Shown here: positions 47,647-55,336 of the stretch, one piece after another
Layout: each line of letters begins with the position of its first letter
Numbering within the stretch: the stretch's first letter is position 1
Source of the DNA: Streptomyces griseus
GTDB lineage: Bacteria; Actinomycetota; Actinomycetes; Streptomycetales; Streptomycetaceae
NCBI RefSeq assembly: GCF_001715295.1
Contig: NZ_MDKB01000001.1
Span: 129,345-193,344 of the forward strand
Length of the DNA: 64,000 nt
Reading direction: 5' to 3'
Translations under genes and position numbers: made by a program
Notes under the pieces: generated by a model
Seen by the model: the letters and a program-made list of their open reading frames with translations, nothing else
The model's database searches: none
What the model was told of the DNA's origin: nothing

Positions 47647-47845
47647 GATGCTCTCCGATCGCGGTGAGCGCACCCGGGGCGGGTGCGATGTGCCGGGTCG
47701 CTCGGCACTGACTCCGATTATGGGCTGATCAACCGATCCGTAGTCCCGGAGGCGCTTGTCAGCGACAACGTTCGGTACGTTCGCGCGTAACCTGCTTTTC
47801 GCGACCGCGGTGATAGAGCAGAGTCCCACAGCGGAGGAGGCGAAG

Positions 47846-48181
47846 ATGGCGCTGAACAGGAAGGGTTCCCGGCGCGTAACCGTTGACGGGATCGAGTACC
47901 GCTGGCGGATCCGCAGGAAGCCCTCCTACATGCAGGGCCTCTGCTGGACACCGCTGACCTATGCGGTTGAAGCGGCCAGCGGCAACCAGCCGGGCACGAC
48001 CTTGATCGTCAACAGCGGTCAGGCCCATCCCAGCAACTGGGTGGGCGTCGAGACGGAGCCCATTCGTCCGGCTCACGTTGCTGCCAGCATTCGAGAGGCA
48101 CGGGATCAAGGCTGGGATCCAACCCGGGTCGGTTCTCCTTTCCAGCTCGACCGATCGGCAGGATTCATCGCCCAGTCATGA
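47846..48181 (+). CDS. Small conserved hypothetical protein
   Basis: 111 aa, ATG with GGAGGAGG 5 bases upstream. The sequence is a conserved actinobacterial small-protein type: VTVDGIEYRWRIRRKPSYMQ, WTPLTYAVEAA, GTTLIVNSGQAHPSNWVG, VEPxRPAHVAASIREA-like region and WDPTRVGSPFQLDRS ending. No known function. It is divergent from the 413-aa gene across about 200 bases. Confidence 0.65.
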   Translation: MALNRKGSRRVTVDGIEYRWRIRRKPSYMQGLCWTPLTYAVEAASGNQPGTTLIVNSGQAHPSNWVGVETEPIRPAHVAASIREARDQGWDPTRVGSPFQLDRSAGFIAQS

Positions 48182-48221
48182 GACAGAGCGGAGTAGGGCG
48201 GCGCATCTGGCCCGGCACCAT

Positions 48222-48351
48222 GGCCTGGTGACCAGATGGATGCGCTGCTACTGGGACGAGGAAGACATCTGGTCTCCTCCGACGAGGGAGCGTCCTGCAT
48301 GAGCTGGCCGCGGAGGCTGCCTTCGCTGCCCATGGCAACAACACCGGCTGA
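48222..48351 (+). pseudogene. Possible remnant of a small gene
   Basis: Frame 1 reads LVTRWMRCYWDEEDIW then loses sense; a shifted frame reads LHELAAEAAFAAHGNNTG and a stop. The two parts could be ends of one frameshifted small gene downstream of the 111-aa gene. Confidence 0.3.
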
Positions 48352-48385
48352 AACCGACACCCAAGGGGAGGGCCCCATTGGCTGA

Positions 48386-50428
48386 TCAACTGGAGGGGAG
48401 CCCGAGTTTGTCGAAAAACGCCCGGTTGCGTTCGGTAGCGGCGTTGACGAGGCGGTCGAAGCTCACCACTTCGATGTATGCCTTGAGCGGTTCGTTGAAG
48501 CCGAAGTAGCCCATGCCGTCGTGCGTGGGCCGCAGAGTCGCGTACTCGCATCTGTCCACCATCGTCTTCGTCAGATCGGCGAGGACGTAGCAGAAGGCAG
48601 GTGCTTCACGTGTAGGGGGAATCGGCCGCCCGAGCGCGGTCTTCACTCCGCCGGCGCGCACACGCTTGACGTAGTCCAGGCACTGCTGGATGGGGTCCTT
48701 GTCCTCCGAGGCGTCATTGCGCATCGGCCGCTTGACTTCGACCACGACGATGGACGGCAGCGGCAGCGATTGCCCCTCCGAGGCCAGGACCGGCGAGCCG
48801 ACGAGCCGGGTCGCGAGCAGGTCGGGCTCCCTCGTCGAATCGGAACCGGTTATCGGCATGCTTTTGAGGGTTTTGTCCGAGGCGAGGTAGTCGTGGAACG
48901 CGAGCCGCTCGTCGATGATCCACAGGTTCGAGGCATCGGTGCCGACCTCATTAGAGTCGGTCCGCATCGGCATCAGCAGCGAGTGGATCGCATCCTCTCT
49001 GCTGTACCTGCCTTGGCCGTCCACCTCGACCAGCCGCTGGAGCACGTCGAGGATCGCCCGTCGACGTGAGACGTAGGCGGCCAGATCGGACTGGTTGATG
49101 TCGGTCACCGTATTCAGGTACCGGGCCAACCGGTCGTCGTACCCCTCTGGCGGGGCGGAATTTCCTTGGCTCAGGACCGCGTGGCCCTCGGCGAGCGCGG
49201 ACGCTTCTAGCTTCTGGAGGTTGCTGTGGAGCAGCAGTTCCAGTTCCTGGTCCTTGATGGACGGGTCCACGGTCACGCCGAGCGGTTCCAGTCGCGAAAG
49301 TACGGGCCGGTACCGCGGGGCACGGTTGCTGACGAATTCGTGGACTCGGGCCTTGCCCTCCTCGCGCGCTGCGCTGAGTGGTCCGGCGAGGATTCGCTCG
49401 ACTTCCTTGAGCGCGCTCTCCCTGATGTCGTCCATCGACACGTCCTCGATTAGAGGGGTGTCCGGTGCCTGTTCGCTGATGTCGAAGGCCGTACGGTCGG
49501 CGCGCACGTGGCTGTCCAGGAAGTCTGAGGACAAATAACAGACGTACGTGAACGGGGAGGACTCCGAGTCCTTGAGCCTCCCATAGAGTCCGGGCACCTT
49601 GCTGGTGAGGTTTTCCTCCAGCACCACACGGTTCGCAGCGCACCAGTACAGCCGTGGCGCGTGATTCCGCGGCGAGGACTTCAGTCGGAGGCTTACCATG
49701 TCGAACCTCTCGCCCTTGACGTCTATCGAAGTCCTTTGCAGGTCGGAATAGACGAAGTCGTTCATGAGGCTGTTGAGCGAGACCGCCCCGTCGTCGTCGG
49801 ACACCATGATGTGGGGCGCGCCGCCGGGGCGTAGGAAGTACCAGATGCAGTGCTCGAATACCTCACGGGCGATGGCTTCTACAGACTTCAGCCCGCTCTG
49901 CTGGTAGGGCTTCTTGAACCCATCGAGGCTCACGGCCGCGCCGACCTCGGCGGGCAGTTCTGCCTCCGGGTCCAACTCGACCTCTCCGTGGACGGAGAAG
50001 CGGAATTGCCGCCCGTCGATGCGTCCGGCTTCGTCCTCGTAGGCGCTGCGAATCGTTACCCTGTCGAACGCCTTCAGCCAGAGCAGGCGCCCCACGCCGC
50101 GGCAGCCCATGTCGGCCTTGTGGTCGCTGTCCAAGGTCTCGAACGATGTCATGTTCTCCGGAGTGAAGCCCACCCCGTTGTCCTCGACGGTGAAGCCCAC
50201 AATGGGTTTCAGGGCTGCACGCCCCGGGCCGACGTGGCTGAAGTCGAGTGCTTCCTGTGGGCTGCGGTGGATCCTGATCCTCAGACGACCGGACTCGGTA
50301 TCGTCACCGAACCGCGCGTCGATTGCCTGGATCGCGTTGACGACGGCCTCCAGGAGCGGCAGCAGGGCATGACTTTTCGGCAGGCTCGTGTTCCGGACCC
50401 TGCCGGCCAGTGACGTGGTCAGCGCCAT
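48386..50428 (-). CDS. GHKL ATPase with C-terminal PD-(D/E)XK-like domain
   Basis: 680 aa; start at MALTTSLAG with AGGAGGAAG upstream. The N-terminal GHKL/HATPase domain has the N-box LLEAVVNAIQAID, G1 box FTVEDNGVGFTPENM and the RGVGRLLWLKAFD loop, as in Hsp90/MutL-like ATPases. A helical middle region is followed, near residues 555-585, by PDLLATRLV and SIVVVEVKRPMR, the D...E-x-K arrangement of PD-(D/E)XK nucleases. The combination is found in anti-phage-like loci; the role is inferred. It stands alone, transcribed leftward. Confidence 0.7.
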   Translation of the reverse strand: MALTTSLAGRVRNTSLPKSHALLPLLEAVVNAIQAIDARFGDDTESGRLRIRIHRSPQEALDFSHVGPGRAALKPIVGFTVEDNGVGFTPENMTSFETLDSDHKADMGCRGVGRLLWLKAFDRVTIRSAYEDEAGRIDGRQFRFSVHGEVELDPEAELPAEVGAAVSLDGFKKPYQQSGLKSVEAIAREVFEHCIWYFLRPGGAPHIMVSDDDGAVSLNSLMNDFVYSDLQRTSIDVKGERFDMVSLRLKSSPRNHAPRLYWCAANRVVLEENLTSKVPGLYGRLKDSESSPFTYVCYLSSDFLDSHVRADRTAFDISEQAPDTPLIEDVSMDDIRESALKEVERILAGPLSAAREEGKARVHEFVSNRAPRYRPVLSRLEPLGVTVDPSIKDQELELLLHSNLQKLEASALAEGHAVLSQGNSAPPEGYDDRLARYLNTVTDINQSDLAAYVSRRRAILDVLQRLVEVDGQGRYSREDAIHSLLMPMRTDSNEVGTDASNLWIIDERLAFHDYLASDKTLKSMPITGSDSTREPDLLATRLVGSPVLASEGQSLPLPSIVVVEVKRPMRNDASEDKDPIQQCLDYVKRVRAGGVKTALGRPIPPTREAPAFCYVLADLTKTMVDRCEYATLRPTHDGMGYFGFNEPLKAYIEVVSFDRLVNAATERNRAFFDKLGLPSS

Positions 50429-50680
50429 GGTCTTCCTCCTCGCTCCCGGGCCGCCCACCCTATCCGCGGGTATGGCCCAAAGCGTGCTGGACGACCAAGA
50501 CTCCCAGGAATTGGCTTCCCGGCGATGCCCGCTTTCGGATCGGCAATCTGCAGGCTTGGTAGTCCGAGCGAGCCTGACTGACCCCAAGACAACTCTGGAT
50601 CTGTCCGATTCGGTGACAGAGCGGGAGACAGGAACTCCCCGAAAGCTATTCCCGCGATGGAGCGCACCTTCGCCCGCGGC

Positions 50681-51070
50681 TCAGCGCTCGTCCTTGGCCC
50701 GAGGAGGCGGGTGAGGAAGACGCAGTTGGAAGCATGCGCCGGTGTCGGAGGGGACGAAGACAAGGGTGCCTTGGTGGTGGGCGAGTTCGCGTGCGATGGG
50801 CAGGCCCAGCCCGGTGCCCCCGCGGTCGCGGGAGCGGGCGTCGACGAGCCGGACGAAGCGTTCGAGGACGCGTTCGGCGTTCTCGGCGGGTACGCCCGGC
50901 CCGGCACCGTGGACGGACAGGATGACGTGCTGGTCCTGGGTCCGGACGGTGACCTGGATGCGGCTTGTGGCATGGCAGGTGGCCTTGTCGACGAGGTTGC
51001 GTCGTGCACGTAGGCGGGTCCGGTGGCGTCCGTGTTGAGCGGCGGCGGGCGGTCGGGCGGCTGTTCGTAC
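50681..51070 (-). pseudogene. C-terminal fragment of a sensor histidine kinase
   Basis: The leftward frame reads RRNLVDKATCHATSRIQVTV, then HVILSVHGAGPGVPAENAER, VLERFVRLVDARSRDRGG and TGLGLPIARELAHHQGTLVF, the N, G1 and G2 boxes of a HATPase domain ending at a stop at 50681. The sensor, HAMP and HisKA parts are missing; the frame breaks just before RRNLVDKA. Not functional. Confidence 0.7.
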
Positions 51071-51321
51071 CGTTCGGTCAGCTGGGAGACGACGCGGCGA
51101 TCTGGTCGGTGACGGTGGCGACGACGGCGCTCGCGTGGATGGGGTGGGTATCGAGCAGGACCCGGGCGTCGGGTGCGGGGCCAGGGCCGCGGCCTAATCT
51201 GTGCAGTCGTGCCGCCCTGGGCAGCAGCTGCCGCCTAACGGCCGCTGGAGTGCGATGGGCGGACTGGTTTCGTGAGGGACTGCCTGGGGCCCAATGTTTG
51301 AATGGCACGCTGGGTGCCTCG

Positions 51322-51365
51322 TGCGTCAAGAAGCCGCACGCAACGCACACAGTGCACGTAACGCA
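51322..51365 (-). repeat. Right arm repeat of the island
   Basis: Inverted counterpart of the 44-nt left arm at 34152-34195 (36 of 44 positions identical when reverse-complemented). It lies about 60 bases before attachment copy 2. The inverted arrangement at the two ends is what an integrated attP would leave. Confidence 0.65.
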
Positions 51366-51428
51366 CGCAAGCGCTTTGACCAGAATGTCCTCCACGGAGT
51401 GCTGACCTGCGGCTACTTCCACGCGTTT

Positions 51429-51515
51429 GCGTTCCACATGTTTCGCGATGACGTCGCACGTGGAGTGCGTGGCTATTCTTGAGCCTGCGGACAAGGGCGC
51501 CTGACCTGCGTTTTT
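51429..51515 (+). repeat. Attachment region, copy 2 (degraded methyltransferase 3' end)
   Basis: In the matching frame it encodes FAMTSHVECVAILEPADKGA and a stop followed by CCTGCG, corresponding to FPMTHHVECVAILEPAAKGV of the intact gene. No start codon or upstream coding part exists, so it is a remnant or displaced gene end. Confidence 0.75.
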
Positions 51516-51785
51516 GCTGGTCTGGTGGGATTCGGCCTGTTTCTCTCCGTGTAGCGGTTCGAGCGGACGATCGATCTTTGAGGACTGTCTGACCTGCGCA
51601 TTCGTAAACGAGGCGCTTGCAACGGCGACGCCCTCCAGTGGCTCCTACGGGATTCTTGACGCTCGGGGGAAGCCCTCGGGCCTCCGCGGTAGCGATGCGC
51701 ATGGCCGCCTGGGTCCACTCTCCCGGAGCCGATCGTGGCCCGACCGCACCGCTTGATACCGACCTGGTTTCATGCCTGTGTGGCG

Positions 51786-51974
51786 ATGACACTTCGACTC
51801 CCCGACGACCTTGACGCGAAGCTCACTGAGCGGGCTCGTCGGGAGGGTCGCAGCAAGCAGGAGCTTGCCATTGAGGCCATCCGTGACGCCCAGGACCGGG
51901 CCGAGCTGAGGGTCGACGACGTCCTGGCCGAGCTCATGGACAGCGATGCGGAGATCCTGGACTACCTGAAGTGA
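51786..51974 (+). CDS. RHH (CopG-like) antitoxin
   Basis: 62 aa. MTLRLPDDLDAKLTERARRE and GRSKQELAIEAI form the ribbon-helix-helix core; the acidic end AELRVDDVLAELMDSDAEIL is the toxin-neutralising type of tail. The start is the ATG at 51786; a GTG two codons earlier is also in frame. Its stop overlaps the toxin GTG by 4 bases. It likely represses its own operon and neutralises the Doc toxin. Confidence 0.82.
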   Translation: MTLRLPDDLDAKLTERARREGRSKQELAIEAIRDAQDRAELRVDDVLAELMDSDAEILDYLK

Positions 51975-52363
51975 CCGACGTGCGCTACATCCAGGTCGAC
52001 GAAATCCTGGCCATCGCCCGTACGGTCAACGGTACGGAGCACAGTGTGCGTGACATGGGCCTTCTGGTGTCGGCGATCGAGCGACCCCGGACGAACGTGT
52101 TCGGAGCCGAGTTGTATCCCACGCTGCACGAGAAGGCTGCTGCGCTGCTGCACTCCGTCGCCCGCAACCACGCGCTGATCGACGGCAACAAGCCCACCGC
52201 CTGGCTCGCCATGCGTGTCTTCCTGCGGTTCAACGGCGTCAGCCCGAGTGCCGTCCCGCCGCCCGCTTCCGTGGCCGGCCCGTTCGTCGAGGCAGTCGCG
52301 CAGGACAGCGTCGATGTGCCGGTGATCGCCAAGCGCCTCGCGACCTGGTTCCCCGTTTCCTGA
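51971..52363 (+). CDS. Fic/Doc-family toxin with altered active-site motif
   Basis: 130 aa, Doc type, from GTG overlapping the antitoxin stop (GTGA). Doc enzymes phosphorylate EF-Tu. The Fic motif reads HALIDGNKPTAWLA: the catalytic His and Asn-Lys are kept but the usual Arg of HxFx(D/A)xNKR is Pro (codon CCC where CGC would give Arg). A broken paralogue at 56290-56640 has the normal GNKRTA. The pair lies between attachment copies 2 and 3. The change may weaken or inactivate the toxin. Confidence 0.82.
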   Translation: MTDVRYIQVDEILAIARTVNGTEHSVRDMGLLVSAIERPRTNVFGAELYPTLHEKAAALLHSVARNHALIDGNKPTAWLAMRVFLRFNGVSPSAVPPPASVAGPFVEAVAQDSVDVPVIAKRLATWFPVS

Positions 52364-52387
52364 CGTCCGAGGAGGCAAGGGTGCCTC

Positions 52388-52446
52388 AGGTGGAGTGCGT
52401 GGCGATTCTGGAGCTTACTGCAAAGGGGATCTGACCTGCGGTTTTC
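52388..52446 (+). repeat. Attachment region, copy 3 (degraded methyltransferase 3' end)
   Basis: In frame it reads QVECVAILELTAKGI and a stop, followed by CCTGCGGTTTTCG as after the intact gene. It marks the right end of the repeat-bounded region. Confidence 0.7.
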
Positions 52447-52735
52447 GTGGGTTGCGCGGGCGTGGCCGGGCGTGCTCGACACCGTGCTTCCAATCCGTTG
52501 CACGGATCACGGCAATGGGTGGCCGCATCAGAAAGGTGATCGGCGGTCCGGTACCAACGGGGTTGGCGGCAGCACGCGCCTCGGGTTCCTCGTCAAGGTC
52601 GGCACCGGCAGCTTCGCCAGGAAGCAACAGCTGACCTCACTTTCACCAGCGGCCTTGCTCCCACCTCAGCCGGAAGCGGAGATCACCTCGCGACCCGCCG
52701 CCGGAACATTCCTCGCCGTAGGAGTCGGCCGATAC

Positions 52736-53110
52736 CTACGCGCCGAGTACCTGACGCCGCACCTCCGGCTTCCATTCGACGTACTCGGCCTCCACTCCGC
52801 CCGGATGACGGGCGTAGAGGAAGCGGCCGGTTGCGCTGGTCGCCTCCTCCGTTGTGATCTCGGCGCCCGCCTCGTCCAGTGCCGCGCGCGCCTGGTCCAG
52901 GTCGGAGACGATCACTGTGGCCGTGGCGTGGGCATAGCGAGCGCGTTCCTCGGCAGGTCCGGCGATGACCAGGAAGTCACCGATGGCGGCGAGCTCGATC
53001 TCATCGAAGGCGAAGTGCAGGTCCGGACGCGTTCCTGTCAGACGCTCCAGCAGGGGAAGGGTCGTGCTCAGGTCGTCGGCCCAGAGGCGGGCGTACGTCT
53101 TGAGGATCAT
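52736..53110 (-). CDS. VOC family protein
   Basis: 124 aa, one VOC domain: MILKTYARLWADDLSTTLPL, IGDFLVIAG, HATATVIVSDLDQARAAL and RFLYARHPGGVEAEYVEW. GGAG lies upstream of the ATG. It is divergent from the HxlR regulator across about 112 bases, which makes it the likely target of that regulator. The substrate is unknown. Confidence 0.8.
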   Translation of the reverse strand: MILKTYARLWADDLSTTLPLLERLTGTRPDLHFAFDEIELAAIGDFLVIAGPAEERARYAHATATVIVSDLDQARAALDEAGAEITTEEATSATGRFLYARHPGGVEAEYVEWKPEVRRQVLGA

Positions 53111-53154
53111 CGTTGCTCCAGGGGTCCGTTCAGACTGCCTGAGTCTCCAGCAGA

Positions 53155-53169
53155 TACGGACTAACCGTA
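53155..53169. promoter_or_regulatory. Candidate operator between the VOC and HxlR genes
   Basis: TACGG-ACTAA-CCGTA, a perfect 5-bp inverted repeat with a 5-base spacer, in the shared upstream region. HxlR proteins bind such dyads and commonly control the divergent gene. Confidence 0.4.
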
Positions 53170-53222
53170 GGAGAGTATGATCCGAACGGGAAGAACGTAC
53201 CTTTCCGTAAGAGGGGCACCTC

Positions 53223-53609
53223 GTGGTAACCGAGCACCCCGGCCGTGAGTCGGCCGACACGGATCTCACCCGCGCGCTGGCCCGTGAGATCTACGCGAGC
53301 GTGGCCAACAAGTGGGCGTTGTTGCTCATCAATGTCCTGGCTGATCGCACCCTGCGGTTCACCGAGTTGCAGACGCAGGTCGGAGGCATCAGTCACAAGA
53401 TGCTGTCCCAGACGCTGCGGCACCTCGAACGGGACGGGCTGGTCGACAGGACCGTTCATCCGGTGGTGCCACCACGTGTCGAATACCGCCTCACCGAAGC
53501 CGGCCAGGCGCTGCGCACCACGGTCAACGGTCTGTGCACCTGGACCCACACCTATCTGGACCATATCGAGGAGGCTCGGCGCCGATTCGACTCGGCCCGT
53601 GCGGTCTGA
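53223..53609 (+). CDS. HxlR-family transcriptional regulator
   Basis: 128 aa from GTG, with AGAGGGG upstream. MarR-like winged helix: WALLLINVLADRTLRFTELQ, VGGISHKMLSQTLRHLERDG, LVDRTVHPVVPPRVEYRLTE. The N-terminal Cys of many redox-sensing HxlR proteins is absent, so a ligand rather than thiol signal is likely. It probably controls the divergent VOC gene and itself. Confidence 0.88.
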   Translation: MVTEHPGRESADTDLTRALAREIYASVANKWALLLINVLADRTLRFTELQTQVGGISHKMLSQTLRHLERDGLVDRTVHPVVPPRVEYRLTEAGQALRTTVNGLCTWTHTYLDHIEEARRRFDSARAV

Positions 53610-53959
53610 AGGTGGGAACAGCCGGACCGGTCCTGGCCGGGTCCGCGGCGAAGCAGGAGTTGCGGCCGCGATTTCGGCCGCACCCGTCATCGTGCCAAGA
53701 AGGACACGCACCCCGACATCGAAGGTATCCGCGCCACGCTGAAATGCCTGGCCGAGCTCGGCACCCTCACCGAGATCGAGACCGCCGACTTCACCAGGAA
53801 GCAGTAATGTCCGGCAGGCGGAATCCGGCGCCCTCTCGGGGCGACACTCGGCCTTGCGGCGTGGTAGGCGCATATCTTGCATGTTCGTTGTTCAACTCGG
53901 CCTGCAGGTCGCACGTGTTGTTTCCCATCTGGTCAAGCGGCAGCGTCGTCGGATGACGA
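53610..53959. other. Remnant region upstream of the transposase debris
   Basis: Mostly non-coding. A start-less frame at 53690-53807 reads AKKDTHPDIEGIRATLKCLA and ELGTLTEIETADFTRKQ before a stop, evidently the end of a lost gene of unrecognised family. Confidence 0.35.
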
Positions 53960-54300
53960 GGACGGAAGCCCGGATCCTGGGAGACGGAAGGATCCGGGCA
54001 GCCGCCCAATTCGGCGAGACCGCGGTCCATAAAGGCGTGGACGGGTGAGAGAACGGCGCGGAACCGCCGCGCCGGGTCCGCTGCCGGGTGGCGTGCGGCC
54101 CAGGTGGATCCGAAACAGCGGCCCGCGCTCCTGGCGCTGGTCGAGCCCGACATGCGCGGGGATCTGATCTCGCCATCGCTGGACGACGAAGTCCACTTGC
54201 AGACTCACCGACGAACTCACCCTGCAGGGCCGTCGTGCCTCGGCGGATACCGCCGCCGACCACCTATCTCCCCCACCGCGCCTGGGGAGAGCGTACGGCT
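53960..54300 (+). pseudogene. Broken ISAzo13-like transposase fragment
   Basis: Reads DPKQRPALLALVEPDMRGDL and ISP in one frame, then RWTTKSTCRLTDELTLQGRR and ASADTAADHLSP in the next, the conserved ...EPDxRGDPMSPLRWTTKS... core of ISAzo13 transposases split by a frameshift. Upstream, AAAQFGETAVHKGV-like sequence fits its helix-turn-helix. The catalytic DDE part is absent. Confidence 0.6.
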
Positions 54301-54363
54301 GAGTCGGGTCGGGGACGGGCGGGGTGGCTTGCGAAGGCTCCGATTCAGGTCCGCGGCCGCCGC

Positions 54364-55230
54364 CTACCGCAGCACGCGTCCGAGGAAGCCGCGGAGGTAG
54401 CCCGCGACGACGTCGAGGTGGCTCTCCAGCAGGAAGTGTCCGCCGTCGATCAGGTGTACTTCCGGGTCCTTGGCGTCGCGGGCGAAGGCGCGGGCGCCGG
54501 CCGGGCCGAAGATCTCGTCGTTGCGGCCCCAGACGGCGAGCACGGGGACTTCGCTGGTGCGTAGGTACTGGTGGAGCAGCGGGTAGAGCGGGCGGTTGTT
54601 CCGGTAGTCGCGGAAGAGCGCGAGCTGGATCTCGTTGTTGCCTTCGCGGGAGACGAGGGCGAAGTCGTGTTCCCAGGTGTCCGGGCTGACCAGGGTGGGG
54701 TCGGGGACGCCGTGGACGTACTGCCAGCGGATGGCGTCGATGCCGAGTGCGGCGCGGACGGCGGGTTCGGTGTCGGGGCCGGGGTTCGCTCCGTAGGTCC
54801 AGAGGGCGGCCCAGAAGGAGTCGACGAAACCCTCTTCGTAGCCGTTGCCGTTCTGGGTCACGAGGGCGGAGATCCGTTCGGGGTGCCTGAGTGCAAGGCG
54901 CCATCCGATGGGGGCGCCGTAGTCCTGGACGTAGAGGGCGTAGCGGTCCAGGCCCAGGTGGTCGAGGAGCCCTGAGGTGAGTTCGGCGAGGGCGTCGAAG
55001 GTGTAGTCGAACTCCGCCACGGAGGGTGCGTCGGAGTGGCCGAAGCCGAGGTGGTCGGGCGCGATGACGTGGTAGCGGTCGGCGAGCAGCGGGATGAGTT
55101 CGCGGAACATGAACGAGCTGGTCGGGTAGCCGTGGAGCAGGACGATCGCGGGGGCGTCGGTGGGGCCTGCTTCGCGGTAGAAGATCTCATGGCCGTCGAC
55201 GGTGGCGGTCCGGTGGTGTACCGAGCTCAT
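54364..55230 (-). CDS. Alpha/beta hydrolase (haloalkane dehalogenase/epoxide hydrolase-like)
   Basis: 288 aa. HGYP oxyanion region (IVLLHGYPTSSFMFREL), DHLGFGHSDAP, nucleophile elbow VQDYGAPIGW with Asp rather than Ser, so the enzyme is of the dehalogenase/epoxide hydrolase subgroup, acid GRNDEIFG and catalytic His in DGGHFLLE. Start supported by the divergent layout. It shares a 106-base region with a CGNR regulator on the other strand. Substrate unknown. Confidence 0.85.
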   Translation of the reverse strand: MSSVHHRTATVDGHEIFYREAGPTDAPAIVLLHGYPTSSFMFRELIPLLADRYHVIAPDHLGFGHSDAPSVAEFDYTFDALAELTSGLLDHLGLDRYALYVQDYGAPIGWRLALRHPERISALVTQNGNGYEEGFVDSFWAALWTYGANPGPDTEPAVRAALGIDAIRWQYVHGVPDPTLVSPDTWEHDFALVSREGNNEIQLALFRDYRNNRPLYPLLHQYLRTSEVPVLAVWGRNDEIFGPAGARAFARDAKDPEVHLIDGGHFLLESHLDVVAGYLRGFLGRVLR

Positions 55231-55252
55231 GTCTAACCCCTTCGCGTGTTTT

Positions 55253-55320
55253 GTCTGGTTAGTTGTTTGCTACGAGAGCACGGGGTGGACTAACCTGTCA
55301 AGCGATTCAGTCTGGTTAGT
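55253..55320. promoter_or_regulatory. Direct and inverted repeats between hydrolase and CGNR genes
   Basis: GTCTGGTTAGT occurs at 55253-55263 and again at 55310-55320, with an inverted ACTAACC at 55289-55295 between them. They occupy the divergent promoter region and are candidate sites for the CGNR regulator. Confidence 0.55.
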
Positions 55321-55336
55321 AGGGTGGTGGTACCCC

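Larger units (their letters stand above)
34129..52440. mobile_element. Decayed integrative genomic island in the methyltransferase 3' end
   Basis: Bounded by direct repeats of the methyltransferase 3' end (copy 1 at the left, copies 2 and 3 at the right). Inverted 44-nt arm sequences lie inside copies 1 and 2. Cargo is hypothetical and conflict-system genes, fragments of an IS3 transposase, a nuclease-like gene, a GNAT gene and a histidine kinase, with lower GC in several genes than the flanks. No integrase or excisionase gene is recognisable, so it is probably no longer self-mobile. Integration in this gene is inferred from the repeats. Confidence 0.7.

Noticed and set aside
51402..51411. 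Extra CTGACCTGCG near attachment copy 2 (also at 51589-51598)
   Set aside because: Short match only; the first may be degraded methyltransferase coding sequence (GACCTGGCGTACTTCC region) and the second has no flanking similarity.
34129..52440. Integrase or excisionase gene for the island
   Set aside because: No tyrosine or serine recombinase motif is visible in any frame within the island; only IS3 OrfA debris.
52472..53164. 230-codon plus-strand ORF opposite the VOC gene
   Set aside because: Antisense of a well-supported VOC gene; its translation has no domain.
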